Assembly: GCF_900608595.1 (NCBI RefSeq)
Contig: NZ_UWYY01000022.1
Location: 54,818-118,817 of the forward strand
Length of the DNA stretch: 64,000 nt
Source of the DNA: Promicromonospora panici
GTDB lineage: Bacteria; Actinomycetota; Actinomycetes; Actinomycetales; Cellulomonadaceae
Direction: 5' to 3'
How positions within the stretch are numbered: position 1 is the first letter of the stretch; each line of letters begins with the position of its first letter. A program made the position numbers and the translations under genes. Of the stretch, positions 33,555 through 42,019 are shown in pieces. The notes beneath the pieces were generated by a model. That model saw nothing but the letters and a program-made list of their open reading frames with translations. It was not told the DNA's origin and ran no database searches.

Positions 33555-33582
33555 AAGGCCCGGTCCACACAGACCGGGCCTT
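33555..33582 (+). terminator. Intrinsic terminator of the tRNA cluster
   Basis: Perfect 11-bp stem AAGGCCCGGTC/GACCGGGCCTT with a six-base loop, ending in T residues. It starts 8 bp after the second tRNA-Glu. Confidence 0.9.
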
Positions 33583-33626
33583 TCGCCGTCTCGGGACTGG
33601 GCCGCCGTCAGGGCGGCGCCGAGGTG

Positions 33627-34595
33627 TCAGCGCATCTTCGGGTCCTTGCCGCCCTCGATGAACGGTTCGGGTCGCACCTCTGTCGGGTCGCGGTCGGCGG
33701 TCGGCCCGCCGGGTACGTGCTCGCCGCCGGCGTCTCGTGCGCGGGCGGTCCTCGCCTGGTCGGCCCAGGTCTGGTCCGCCGCGTCGCCGGACGCCGGTGC
33801 CGCGTCGCCTGCCGTCGCGCCACCGGTCGCCGCCCAGGTGACGCCCGTGGGCTCCTCGCTGCCCGGGCTCGTGGTGTCCTTGGCTGTGCTCTCCTCGGCG
33901 GCGCTGTCCGGGGCTGCGCCACCCCGGGCGATCGGCAGCTCGATGCGCTGCGTCGGCGGGTTGCTCCGCCGTCCGATCCGCGGCATGAGTGCGGGAGGCG
34001 GGGCGGGGGAGGGCGAGTCCGTCGACGGCACGGCCTGCGGCCGGACATCCGGGTTGGCCTGCGCGGCGGCCTCGGCGTCGGCGGCGTCCGGATGGAAGAG
34101 CGACGCGATGATCAGGCGGTACCGGGAGTCGGGCCGTGGGATCCACGTGACCCGGTCGAGGGCCTGGTCCTGCCCGGCGGTCTCGAAGATGAAGGTGCCG
34201 TAGCCGAGCAGCTGGCCCATCGGGGTGCGCTCGTACCCGAGGTCGGTCACCTTCTCCGAAGGCATCATCGCCACCCGGTGCACCAGGAAGCCGTCGAGGA
34301 GCAGCAGCCGGCGGTCGGTCATCACGAACCACCTGGCCCGCCACTCCAGCCACTTGTAGAGCAGCCGGGCGCCCAGGACGACGAACGGCAGCCAGACCCA
34401 GCCGAGAGCGTCGCGAACGTTCGGGTCGACGGCGACGAGCAGGCCCACGGCCAGCACGAACGCGCCCGCCGTCGTGAGGATCGGCTCCCACAGCATGCCC
34501 CAGTGCCGGTGGGTCGCGATGATGACCTTCTCGTTCGCCAGGATGTACCGCTGCAGGGCGCGGTGAGGGACGACGAAGTCCGCTGTGGCGCTCAT
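33627..34595 (-). CDS. PH-domain (bPH2) membrane-associated protein
   Basis: 322 residues. Two hydrophobic helices (about 38-58 and 62-80) follow a short N-terminal segment. A bacterial PH domain (about 85-165: WFVMTDRRLLLLDGFLVHRVAMMP) comes next. The remaining 150 residues are Pro/Ala/Ser/Asp-rich and disordered. This layout is typical of actinobacterial DUF304/PH proteins of unknown function, presumed membrane scaffold or sensor. GGGGAGA precedes the ATG. The small membrane protein gene lies 113 bp further upstream in the same direction. Confidence 0.82.
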   Translation of the reverse strand: MSATADFVVPHRALQRYILANEKVIIATHRHWGMLWEPILTTAGAFVLAVGLLVAVDPNVRDALGWVWLPFVVLGARLLYKWLEWRARWFVMTDRRLLLLDGFLVHRVAMMPSEKVTDLGYERTPMGQLLGYGTFIFETAGQDQALDRVTWIPRPDSRYRLIIASLFHPDAADAEAAAQANPDVRPQAVPSTDSPSPAPPPALMPRIGRRSNPPTQRIELPIARGGAAPDSAAEESTAKDTTSPGSEEPTGVTWAATGGATAGDAAPASGDAADQTWADQARTARARDAGGEHVPGGPTADRDPTEVRPEPFIEGGKDPKMR

Positions 34596-34708
34596 GCGGG
34601 TCTCCCCGGGGGTGCGGTCGGATACGGTCGCTCGAACCGACGGATTCCCCTGGATCGGTCCGGGAGTGGGGTCCGATGTGGTCGAGTCTCGCCGCCGACC
34701 CTACGTCG

Positions 34709-34891
34709 TCAGCGGCCGATCGACCCGGTGAAGAGCTCCTCGAAGAACGTGCCGATGTTCGCGATGGCACCCCAGATGACATCCCAGAGCGCGAGCACGA
34801 TGTCGGCGGAGCGTTCAGGATCGTTGATGACCGAGTACAACAAGAAGATCACCACGAGCCAGATGATGATGAGCCTCACCCTTGGCGGCAT
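34709..34891 (-). CDS. Small single-pass membrane protein
   Basis: 60 residues. A basic N-terminus (MPPRVR) leads into LIIIWLVVIFLLYSVI, one membrane helix, then an amphipathic region WDVIWGAIANIGTFFEEL. GAGG sits 7 nt before the ATG at 34891. Similar short proteins are common in actinobacteria, but I cannot give a function. Confidence 0.72.
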   Translation of the reverse strand: MPPRVRLIIIWLVVIFLLYSVINDPERSADIVLALWDVIWGAIANIGTFFEELFTGSIGR

Positions 34892-35049
34892 CAGATTCCT
34901 CACGACGTGGGCGCGTGCGCCCCTGGTGTGCACACGTCTCGCAGAAGACTACTTACCCCACCGGGACCTGGGGAATCACCTGACCCGGCGTGGCGAACCA
35001 ACGCACACGGACCGCTCACCGGCCACACACTCCATGCGCACTCGCAGCG

Positions 35050-35769
35050 TTATTCGCCGGACCGGTGCAGCACCTCGGTGAGCTTGTTCGCCGCGGCGAC
35101 GACGGCCGCCGAGTGCAGCCGGCCGGGCTGCCGGGAGAGGCGCTCGACGGGCCCGGACACGCTGACGGCGGCCACGACCCGGCCTGACGGACCGCGCACC
35201 GGCGCCGACACGGACGCCACACCGAGCTCACGTTCTGAGACGGACTGGGCCCAGCCGCGGCGTCGGACGCCGGAGAGGATGGTGGCCGTGAAGGTCGCAT
35301 CGCGGAGCCCGCGGTGCAGCCGGTCCGGCTCCTCCCAGGCGAGAAGAACGTGCGCCGCGGAGCCGGCGCTCATGCTGAGCGTCGCGCCCACGGGGATGGA
35401 GTCGCGCAGGCCGACCGGGCGCTCGGCGGCGGCGACACACACGCGGTGATCGCCCTGCCTACGGTAAAGTTGTGCACTTTCCCCTGTGTGGTCCCGCAGC
35501 GCGATGAGCACGGGGTTCGCGGCCGCCAGGAGGCGGTCCTCACCGGCGGCGGTGGCCAGCTCGTTGAGGCGCGGACCCAGCACAAAACGGCCCTGCATGT
35601 CGCGGGCCACGAGGCGGTGGTGCTCGAGGGCCACGGCCAGGCGGTGCGCCGTCGGGCGGGCCAGACCGGTCGAGGAGACGAGCTGCGCCAGGGTGGCCGG
35701 TCCGGCCTCGAGTGCCCCGAGGACGGACGCCGCCTTGTCCAAGACGCCGACTCCGCTAGTATCGTCCAT
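35050..35769 (-). CDS. IclR family regulator divergent from leuCD (NdgR/LtbR type)
   Basis: 239 residues. The N-terminal winged helix (VLDKAASVLGALEAG, then SSTGLARPTAHRLAVALE) covers 9-60; the C-terminal IclR effector domain includes TGESAQLYRRQGDHRVCVAA, SAGSAAHVLLAW and SVSAPVRGPSGRVVAAVSVSGP. Placement divergent from leuC is the conserved actinobacterial setting of NdgR/LtbR, which represses leucine and tryptophan biosynthesis genes. The ATG at 35769 has CAATAT six bases upstream (leaderless). The name is by synteny; ligand unknown. Confidence 0.88.
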   Translation of the reverse strand: MDDTSGVGVLDKAASVLGALEAGPATLAQLVSSTGLARPTAHRLAVALEHHRLVARDMQGRFVLGPRLNELATAAGEDRLLAAANPVLIALRDHTGESAQLYRRQGDHRVCVAAAERPVGLRDSIPVGATLSMSAGSAAHVLLAWEEPDRLHRGLRDATFTATILSGVRRRGWAQSVSERELGVASVSAPVRGPSGRVVAAVSVSGPVERLSRQPGRLHSAAVVAAANKLTEVLHRSGE

Positions 35770-35775
35770 ACCGCG

Positions 35776-35781
35776 ATATTG
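35776..35781 (-). promoter_or_regulatory. -10 hexamer of a leaderless promoter (IclR gene)
   Basis: CAATAT on the minus strand, six bases, then ATG at 35769. It overlaps the left arm of the candidate operator next to it. Confidence 0.5.
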
Positions 35782-35805
35782 CCGTCTCGGAACGTGAGAT
35801 TGCAA
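35779..35805. promoter_or_regulatory. Candidate IclR/NdgR operator between ndgR-like gene and leuC
   Basis: An imperfect palindrome with 10-bp arms (TTGCCGTCTC and GAGATTGCAA, 8 of 10 matching as inverted repeats) around a 7-bp spacer. It lies in the 77-bp divergent gap and overlaps the regulator's own -10 element, fitting autorepression plus control of leuCD. Confidence 0.55.
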
Positions 35806-35846
35806 GTCGAGGCCCAAAGTTGTTTCTGACGAGGAGGCGAACCGCA

Positions 35847-37403
35847 ATGGCCGGCACGCTGGCGGAGAAGGTCTGGGAAGCGCATCTGGTGCGCCGAGGC
35901 GAGGGTGGCTCGCCCGACCTTCTCTACATCGACCTGCACCTGGTGCACGAGGTCACGAGCCCGCAGGCGTTCGAGGGGCTGCGTCTCGCCGGACGCCAGG
36001 TGCGGCGACCCGACCTCACAATCGCTACCGAGGACCACAACACCCCCACGCTCGACATCGATCGGCCGATCGCCGATGTGACGAGCCGCACACAGATCGA
36101 GACGCTGCGTGCCAACGCCAAGGAGTTCGGCGTCCGGCTGCACAGCCTCGGCGACGCCGACCAGGGCATCGTGCACCAGGTCGGTCCGCAGCTGGGCCTG
36201 ACGATGCCCGGCCTCACGGTCGTGTGCGGTGACTCGCACACCTCGACGCACGGCGCGTTCGGCGCGCTCGCGTTCGGCATCGGCACGTCCGAGGTGGAGC
36301 ACGTGCTCGCCACCCAGACGCTCCCGCTGGCGCCGTTCAAGACGATGGCGATCACGGTGAACGGGACGCTGCCCGCGGGCACGACCTCCAAGGACATCAT
36401 CCTGGCGATCATCGCCAAGATCGGCACCGGCGGCGGCCAGGGCTACGTGCTCGAGTACCGCGGCGAGGCCATCCAGGCGCTGTCCATGGAAGCCCGGATG
36501 ACGATCTGCAACATGTCTATCGAGGCCGGCGCCCGCGCGGGCATGATCGCGCCCGACGAGACGACGTTCGAGTACCTCAAGGGCCGTCCCCACGCGCCGG
36601 AGGGCGAGGACTGGGACGCAGCCGTCGAGTACTGGAAGACCCTGCGCACGGACGACGACGCGGAGTTCGACGCCGAGGTGGTGCTGGAGGCGGCCGACCT
36701 GGAGCCGTTCGTCACCTGGGGCACCAACCCCGGCCAGGGCCTGCCGCTGTCGGCGTCCGTGCCGGTCCCGGCGGAGATCGCCGACGAGGGCGAGCGCGAG
36801 ACCGCGGCGAAGGCCCTGGAGTACATGGGTCTGACCGGCGGCACGCCGCTGCGCGACATCCATGTCGACACGGTCTTCATCGGTTCCTGCACCAACGGGC
36901 GCATCGAGGACCTGCGATCCGTCGCGAAGGTGATCAAGGGCCGCCACAAGGCGGAGTCCGTGCGGGTGCTCGTGGTCCCGTCCTCGGCCCGCGTACGGCT
37001 GCAGGCCGAGGCCGAGGGGCTCGACGTGATCTTCAAGGACTTCGGCGCCGAGTGGCGCAACGCCGGCTGTTCGATGTGCCTGGGCATGAACCCCGACCAG
37101 CTCGCGCCGGGGGAGCGGTCGGCGTCGACGTCGAACCGCAACTTCGAGGGGCGGCAGGGCAAGGGCGGGCGCACCCACCTGGTCTCGCCGCTGGTGGCCG
37201 CGGCGACGGCGATCCGGGGCACGCTGTCCAGCGTGGGCGACCTGGACCTGCCGCACGACATCGACATCACCACGTTCGACGGCACGCCGCTCGACGGCGT
37301 GGGCGCGTCCCCGCTGGGCGAGTCCGTCGTCGACCTGCCCATTCCCGTAGCGATCGGGTCCGCTCCGAGCGGGTCCGCTTCCGGCCAGCCCGCGCTGCGC
37401 TGA
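35847..37403 (+). CDS. leuC: 3-isopropylmalate dehydratase large subunit
   Basis: 518 residues, aconitase-type [4Fe-4S] enzyme that isomerises 2- to 3-isopropylmalate in leucine synthesis. Iron-sulfur cysteines lie in FIGSCTNGRIED and GCSMCLGMNPD; VCGDSHTSTHGAFGALAFGIG and EDHNTPT are active-site blocks. The length is somewhat above the usual 470 because of a 35-residue acidic insert (about 255-290, around FDAEVVLEAADLEPFVTWG) and a longer tail. GAGGAGGCG precedes the ATG. leuD follows 14 bp later. Confidence 0.96.
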   Translation: MAGTLAEKVWEAHLVRRGEGGSPDLLYIDLHLVHEVTSPQAFEGLRLAGRQVRRPDLTIATEDHNTPTLDIDRPIADVTSRTQIETLRANAKEFGVRLHSLGDADQGIVHQVGPQLGLTMPGLTVVCGDSHTSTHGAFGALAFGIGTSEVEHVLATQTLPLAPFKTMAITVNGTLPAGTTSKDIILAIIAKIGTGGGQGYVLEYRGEAIQALSMEARMTICNMSIEAGARAGMIAPDETTFEYLKGRPHAPEGEDWDAAVEYWKTLRTDDDAEFDAEVVLEAADLEPFVTWGTNPGQGLPLSASVPVPAEIADEGERETAAKALEYMGLTGGTPLRDIHVDTVFIGSCTNGRIEDLRSVAKVIKGRHKAESVRVLVVPSSARVRLQAEAEGLDVIFKDFGAEWRNAGCSMCLGMNPDQLAPGERSASTSNRNFEGRQGKGGRTHLVSPLVAAATAIRGTLSSVGDLDLPHDIDITTFDGTPLDGVGASPLGESVVDLPIPVAIGSAPSGSASGQPALR

Positions 37404-37417
37404 GAGGAGCACAGACC

Positions 37418-38053
37418 ATGGAGAAGATCCACACCCACACCGGCGTCGGCGTACCGCTGCGGCGCAGCAACGTCGACACCGACCAGATCATCCCCGCCGT
37501 GTACCTCAAGCGGGTCACGCGCACCGGGTTCGAGGACGCGCTGTTCGCGGCGTGGCGGGGCGACCCGTCGTTCGTGCTCAACCAGGAGGCGTACTCGAAG
37601 GGGTCCGTGCTCGTGGCAGGGCCGGACTTCGGCACCGGCTCCTCGCGCGAGCACGCCGTCTGGGCGCTCAAGGACTACGGCTTCCGGGTCGTGCTGTCCT
37701 CCCGGTTCGCCGACATCTTCCGCGGCAACTCGGGCAAGCAGGGCCTGGTCACAGGCATCGTCTCGCCCGAGGACATCGAGATCCTCTGGAAGATCCTCGA
37801 GACCAAGCCGGGCACCGAGGTGACCGTCGACCTCGAGGCGAAGACCGCGACGGCCGACGACGTCACCGTGCCGTTCCAGATCGACGACTACACGCGGTGG
37901 CGGCTCATGGAGGGGCTCGACGACATCGGGCTCACCCTGCAGCAGGAGGACAGGATCACCGCGTTCGAGGCGAACCGGGAGTCATGGCGCCCGAAGACCC
38001 TGCCCGCGCGGCACCTGCCGGCCGTCGAGATCGAGGCGGCCCGCCCGGTCTAG
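37418..38053 (+). CDS. leuD: 3-isopropylmalate dehydratase small subunit
   Basis: 211 residues, swivelling domain partner of LeuC. Typical blocks are SNVDTDQIIPAVYLKRV, GPDFGTGSSREHAVWAL and FADIFRGNSGKQGL. A GAGAGGAGC ribosome site precedes the ATG. Its stop codon lies inside the first unit of a 17-bp tandem repeat. Confidence 0.96.
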   Translation: MEKIHTHTGVGVPLRRSNVDTDQIIPAVYLKRVTRTGFEDALFAAWRGDPSFVLNQEAYSKGSVLVAGPDFGTGSSREHAVWALKDYGFRVVLSSRFADIFRGNSGKQGLVTGIVSPEDIEILWKILETKPGTEVTVDLEAKTATADDVTVPFQIDDYTRWRLMEGLDDIGLTLQQEDRITAFEANRESWRPKTLPARHLPAVEIEAARPV

Positions 38054-38092
38054 CTCGACGCCCGGTCTAGCTCGACGCCCGGTCTAGCTCAA
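38042..38092. repeat. Three tandem 17-bp units spanning the leuD stop
   Basis: The unit CGCCCGGTCTAGCTCGA occurs at 38042, 38059 and 38076 (one mismatch at the end of the third). Unit 1 carries the leuD stop; unit 3 carries the stop of the convergent LLM gene. It looks like slippage duplication at the gene junction. Confidence 0.85.
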
Positions 38093-38950
38093 CAACGACG
38101 GCGGGCCCTGGCGCACCTTCTCCAGAAGGAGCTCCGGGGCCACCGTCGCCGGGTCCCACCACGAGTCGATCCACCACGTCGCCCCGGCGTCGGCCATGGC
38201 TTGCGCCTGGTCGGCGGCCTCGGCCGGGTCGGACGAGAGCTTGCCCTGCGCGACGACGTCGAACGGGCCGTCCGTCGCCCGCTCGACGTTGTCCCGGTGC
38301 TCAGCGAGCCACTGGGTCAGGCCGGCGATGGCGGCAGGCAGCGGCTCGTCAGCGGTGCCGCGCTGCTGCGGCACGACGCCGTCCCAGCGCAGCGCGCGCC
38401 GGAGGTTCTTGGCCGGCGGGTTCTCGGCGTCCCACACCCCGACGGGCCACACCGGGATGTGGCCGTTCACCGGCGGCTCGGGGAAGTGGAACTCCCCGGC
38501 GCTCAGGCGGGTGCCCTGGAACTCGAACGGCTCGCCCTTCCAGGCCTCGGCGAGGAAGGTCAGGACGTCGTCCAGGAGCTCGGCCCGTTCGCGCAGCCCG
38601 GTCGCCTGGCCCGGCACCGACGTGAACGCCTGGTCGATCGTCACGCCGACGCCGACAGGTAGTACGAGCCGTCCTCCGGACAGGTGGTCCACGGTGAGCG
38701 CCCGCTGGGCGAACTCCCACGGCCGATGCCGCGGCGGCGCGAACACCATGGCGCCGAGCGTGATGCGCTCGGTGACTGTCGCTACTGCACTGAGCAGGCT
38801 GAACGGATCCCAGGTGGCCGAGGACCACTCGCCGCCCATGCTGATCGCGTCCCACGTGAAATAGCCGTCCCAGCCGTGCTCCTCGCACTCCTGCGCGAGA
38901 GCAATCTGCTGCGCGGGCGTTCCGAAACTGCCGATGAACCCGAACTTCAT
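38084..38950 (-). CDS. LLM class flavin-dependent oxidoreductase
   Basis: 288 residues, luciferase-like TIM barrel using FMNH2 or F420. MKFGFIGSFGTPAQQIALAQ starts the fold, ITLGAMVFAPPRHRPWEFAQ is the conserved second block, and DHLSGGRLVLPVGVG the third. GGGAGGAG precedes the ATG. Trp-rich C-terminus (ATWWIDSWWDP). The substrate is unknown. It stands alone between convergent leuD and divergent rnhA. Confidence 0.86.
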   Translation of the reverse strand: MKFGFIGSFGTPAQQIALAQECEEHGWDGYFTWDAISMGGEWSSATWDPFSLLSAVATVTERITLGAMVFAPPRHRPWEFAQRALTVDHLSGGRLVLPVGVGVTIDQAFTSVPGQATGLRERAELLDDVLTFLAEAWKGEPFEFQGTRLSAGEFHFPEPPVNGHIPVWPVGVWDAENPPAKNLRRALRWDGVVPQQRGTADEPLPAAIAGLTQWLAEHRDNVERATDGPFDVVAQGKLSSDPAEAADQAQAMADAGATWWIDSWWDPATVAPELLLEKVRQGPPSLLS

Positions 38951-39069
38951 CGTTCTCCTCCCGTTGCGTCCGAACCGTCGGCGCACTTCTGTGACCGACC
39001 TGCGTCACGCTACGCCGGGACACTGACATCGACAGGGGGCCGGATACCGGCGTCGGCCCTCGGCGAAGC

Positions 39070-39075
39070 TAGGGT
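39070..39075 (+). promoter_or_regulatory. -10 hexamer of a leaderless promoter (rnhA)
   Basis: TAGGGT, six bases, then GTG at 39082. Confidence 0.6.
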
Positions 39076-39081
39076 TGCGGC

Positions 39082-39528
39082 GTGACCGAGATACGACCCG
39101 TGGTGGAGATGTGGACCGACGGCGCCTGCAAGGGCAACCCGGGGCTGGGCGGCTGGGGTGCGCTCCTGAAGGCGGGGGAGCACTCCAAGGAGCTGTTCGG
39201 CGGTGAGAAGGTCACCACGAACAACCGCATGGAGCTCAAGGCCGTGGTCGAGGCGCTGCGGGCGCTCAAGCAGCCGAGCGAGGTCACCATCCACGTGGAC
39301 TCGTCGTACGTGATGAACGGTATGAAGACCTGGATCATCGGCTGGAAGCGCAACGGCTGGAAGACCGCCAGCAAGCAGCCGGTGAAGAACGTCGACCTCT
39401 GGCAGGAGCTCGACGCCGAGGTCGCCAAGCACACGGTGCGCTGGGTCTGGGTCAAGGGCCACGCGGGCGACCCGGGCAACGAAGCCGCTGACGCGCTGGC
39501 CAACAAGGGCGTCGACAGCGTGCGCTGA
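39082..39528 (+). CDS. rnhA: Ribonuclease HI
   Basis: 148 residues. The DEDD active site is visible as Asp13 (WTDGACKGNPG), Glu51 (NNRMELKAV), Asp73 (HVDSSYV) and Asp137 (NEAADALA), with the flexible-loop His127 (KGHAGD). It contains the basic protrusion WKRNGWKTASKQPVKN typical of E. coli-type RNase HI. It removes RNA from RNA-DNA hybrids. Leaderless GTG start. Confidence 0.95.
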   Translation: MTEIRPVVEMWTDGACKGNPGLGGWGALLKAGEHSKELFGGEKVTTNNRMELKAVVEALRALKQPSEVTIHVDSSYVMNGMKTWIIGWKRNGWKTASKQPVKNVDLWQELDAEVAKHTVRWVWVKGHAGDPGNEAADALANKGVDSVR

Positions 39529-39557
39529 CGGCGCTCTGCGGCCCTTCGCAGGTCTTT

Positions 39558-39610
39558 CGCGCGAGTCGTGGCGACAACGAGACCGATGTCACGTCACCAC
39601 GATTCGCGCA
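39558..39610. terminator. Inverted repeat between rnhA and lpd
   Basis: 18-base arms (39558-39575 and 39593-39610, 15 of 18 matching) around a 17-bp spacer. It follows the rnhA stop by 29 bp and ends 7 bp before the lpd -10 hexamer, so it probably insulates the two genes. Confidence 0.55.
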
Positions 39611-39616
39611 CACTAA

Positions 39617-39622
39617 TACCCT
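39617..39622 (+). promoter_or_regulatory. -10 hexamer of a leaderless promoter (lpd)
   Basis: TACCCT, six bases, then ATG at 39629. Confidence 0.58.
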
Positions 39623-39628
39623 TGACCC

Positions 39629-41032
39629 ATGGCTTCCCACTACGACGTCGTACTCCTCGGTGCGGGCCCCGGCGGCTACGTCGCCGCGATCCGCGCTGCC
39701 CAGCTCGGTAAGTCCGTTGCGATCATCGAGGAGAAGTATTGGGGTGGTGTCTGTCTCAACGTGGGCTGCATCCCCTCCAAGGCCTTGCTGCGCAACGCTG
39801 AGCTGTCCCACATCTTCACTCACCAGAAGGACTTCTTCGGCATGGCCGGAGACGTCACGTTCGACTACGGGAAGGCCTGGGACCGCTCACGCACGGTCGC
39901 GGACGGGCGCGTCAAGGGCGTGCACTTCCTGATGAAGAAGAACAAGATCACGGAGTTCGACGGCCGCGGCACGTTCCGCGACGCGAACACCATCGACGTG
40001 GCCCTCAACAAGGGCGGCACCGAAACCGTGACCTTTGACAACGCAATCATCGCCACCGGCTCCGAGGTACGTCTGCTCCCGGGCGTCGAGCTGTCCTCGA
40101 ACGTGGTGACCTACGAGGAGCAGATCCTGACGCGGGACCTGCCCAAGTCGATCGCCATCGTCGGCGCCGGCGCCATCGGCGTGGAGTTCGGTTACATCCT
40201 GAAGAACTACGGCGTGGACGTCACGGTCATCGAGTTCCTCGACCGTGCGCTGCCGAACGAGGACGCGGACGTCTCCAAGGAGATCGCCAAGCAGTACAAG
40301 AAGCTGGGCATCAAGGTGCTGACGTCGACGGCGGTCCAGACCGTCAAGGACGACGGGACCTCGGTCACTGTCTCCTACAAGGGCGTCAAGGACGACAAGC
40401 CCGGTGAGCTCGTGGTCGACAAGGTCCTCATGGCAGTCGGCTTCGCGCCCAACGTCAGCGGGTTCGGGCTCGAGAACACCGGCGTGCAGCTCACCGACCG
40501 CGGCGCCATCGCGATCGACGAGTACATGCGCACCAACGTGCCGCACATCTACGCCATCGGTGACGTCACCGCCAAGCTCATGCTGGCGCACGTCGCGGAG
40601 GCGCAGGGCGTCGTCGCCGCCGAGACCATCGGTGGGGCCGAGACCCAGACGCTGGGCGACTACCGCATGATGCCGCGCGCGACGTTCTGCTCCCCGCAGA
40701 TCGCGTCGTTCGGCCTCACGGAGCAGCAGGCTCGCGATGAGGGCTATGACGTCAAGGTCGCCTCGTTCCCGTTCATGGCCAACGGCAAGGCGCACGGCCT
40801 GGGCGACCCGACCGGCTTCGTCAAGCTGGTCGCCGACGCGAAGTACAACGAGATCCTCGGCGCGCACATGATCGGCCCGGACGTCTCGGAGCTCCTGCCG
40901 GAGCTGACACTGGCGCAGAAGTGGGACCTCACCGCTGATGAGATGGCGCGGAACGTGCACACGCACCCGACGCTGTCGGAGGCGCTGCAGGAGTCGATCC
41001 ATGGCATCACTGGGCACATGATCAACTTCTGA
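39629..41032 (+). CDS. lpd: Dihydrolipoyl dehydrogenase
   Basis: 467 residues, E3 flavoenzyme of 2-oxoacid dehydrogenase complexes. FAD site GAGPGGYVAA (11-20), redox disulfide Cys42/Cys47 in WGGVCLNVGCIPSKALL, NAD site IVGAGAIGVEFGYIL, second FAD contact YAIGDVT, and the C-terminal dimer-interface His in NVHTHPTLSE. It is alone, not in a pyruvate dehydrogenase operon, as in several actinobacteria. Leaderless ATG. Confidence 0.97.
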   Translation: MASHYDVVLLGAGPGGYVAAIRAAQLGKSVAIIEEKYWGGVCLNVGCIPSKALLRNAELSHIFTHQKDFFGMAGDVTFDYGKAWDRSRTVADGRVKGVHFLMKKNKITEFDGRGTFRDANTIDVALNKGGTETVTFDNAIIATGSEVRLLPGVELSSNVVTYEEQILTRDLPKSIAIVGAGAIGVEFGYILKNYGVDVTVIEFLDRALPNEDADVSKEIAKQYKKLGIKVLTSTAVQTVKDDGTSVTVSYKGVKDDKPGELVVDKVLMAVGFAPNVSGFGLENTGVQLTDRGAIAIDEYMRTNVPHIYAIGDVTAKLMLAHVAEAQGVVAAETIGGAETQTLGDYRMMPRATFCSPQIASFGLTEQQARDEGYDVKVASFPFMANGKAHGLGDPTGFVKLVADAKYNEILGAHMIGPDVSELLPELTLAQKWDLTADEMARNVHTHPTLSEALQESIHGITGHMINF

Positions 41033-41064
41033 TCGCCTGACCGGATCGTCCTGCGACGATGCGC

Positions 41065-41126
41065 AGAAACGGCGGCTGACCTGCACTTTCGTCTTGCGAC
41101 GTTGTGCAGCGTTTGCCGCCGTTTCT
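41065..41126 (+). terminator. Hairpin downstream of lpd
   Basis: 12-bp arms AGAAACGGCGGC (41065-41076) and GCCGCCGTTTCT (41115-41126). Within and beside it two similar words, CTGCGACGATGCGCAG and TTGCGACGTTGTGCAG, repeat directly. It starts 33 bp after the lpd stop. Confidence 0.65.
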
Positions 41127-41235
41127 CGTGCTCCCGTGTAACCCTCGTGTAATGCCTCAGGTGCCCCGCAGAGATCCCGACGCGCTCATGCTCGGCCGTC
41201 CTGTGCGGGTCTGTGACCCGGCCATACTCCCGGCT

Positions 41236-41430
41236 CGGGGTCCCTGGTCCTCCGTCATCCGTTGGCGCGGGGCGCGTCTCGGACATCGGTTCTGCCGTCA
41301 GTGCAACAGGTCCCGTCCGTTGGGTGTGGGTGACGTGGTGCGCTCGGTCGGCGGGACCTGTTGCACTGACGGCGGGTTCGGTGTCAGGGTCCCGGTGAAG
41401 CTAATGGATGACGGAGGACCAGGGACCCCG
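41236..41430. repeat. Nested perfect inverted repeats in a 517-bp gene-free stretch
   Basis: Outer arms of 25 bp (41236-41260 and 41406-41430) and inner arms of 22 bp (41294-41315 and 41352-41373) are each perfectly complementary. The stretch 41033-41549 contains no credible gene. The structure could be a miniature transposable element, an intergenic terminator complex or a structured RNA. It lies at the border between the core region and the accessory region. Confidence 0.75.
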
Positions 41431-41549
41431 TGTCCCTCGATCCTCTTGATTCCAGCAGGTGCCCCACCGGAGGTCCTTTGCCCGCGCGGATATCGCGTGC
41501 CTCGGGAAGGTCAGGACCTAGATTCGCGAGTAGTGGATCGACCGCCACT

Positions 41550-41870
41550 TCAGCGACTCGGTGGCCCTGTCATCTTCTGCACCTCCGAGTGGATGTCTTC
41601 GCCAGGGTGCACGATGTCCCCTTCCGCGTCCATCCACCCTGAGGGGCCATACACAAACTGTGTGCTGGTCACCATCAGTGCACCGGTGGGTTTGATTGAG
41701 CCCTTGACGTCGATGCCTTGCGCTCCGATCCACCCGTGGACGTCTCCGTTGGGCAGAGTCACGTTCAACCAAGCTCTGGACTTGGCGAGCTCGGGGTACT
41801 TGTTATTGAGCTCCGCCCGGGTGATTGAGTCGACTCGGTCCCGGTAAACCACGAAGTATCCGTCCGCCAT
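41550..41870 (-). CDS. Hypothetical protein, 106 residues
   Basis: Not recognised. The protein MADGYFVVYRDRVDSI... is soluble, mixed alpha/beta by appearance, with several aromatic and acidic residues (PSGWMDAEGDIVHPGEDIH) and no membrane segment. GGAGG lies 7 nt before the ATG at 41870. It lies downstream of the frameshifted HAD gene on the same strand, separated by a strong hairpin. Confidence 0.6.
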   Translation of the reverse strand: MADGYFVVYRDRVDSITRAELNNKYPELAKSRAWLNVTLPNGDVHGWIGAQGIDVKGSIKPTGALMVTSTQFVYGPSGWMDAEGDIVHPGEDIHSEVQKMTGPPSR

Positions 41871-41968
41871 TTCCGATCCTCCACTGGCCACGTGCCTGCT
41901 TCGTTTGCAGGCTCCGCCTTCGAAGGTACGGCGGTTCATGGACGCGCGCGCGTTCTGGTCATCAGGCC

Positions 41969-41988
41969 CGCGCGCCGTCAGGCGCGCG
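41969..41988 (-). terminator. GC-rich stem-loop downstream of the HAD gene
   Basis: Perfect 8-bp stem CGCGCGCC/GGCGCGCG with loop GTCA. No T-tract. It lies 32 bp past the restored HAD stop at 42020. Confidence 0.6.
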
Positions 41989-42019
41989 TTGATCTTGTAG
42001 AGGTCAATTCGGCAGTACT

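Noticed and set aside
38042..38092. CRISPR-like short repeat array
   Set aside because: The 17-bp units are directly adjacent without spacers and no cas genes are near. No CRISPR array was seen anywhere in the window.
41033..41549. Small coding genes in the gap after lpd
   Set aside because: Short open frames here lack ribosome sites and coincide with the inverted repeats; no codon bias or domain supports them.
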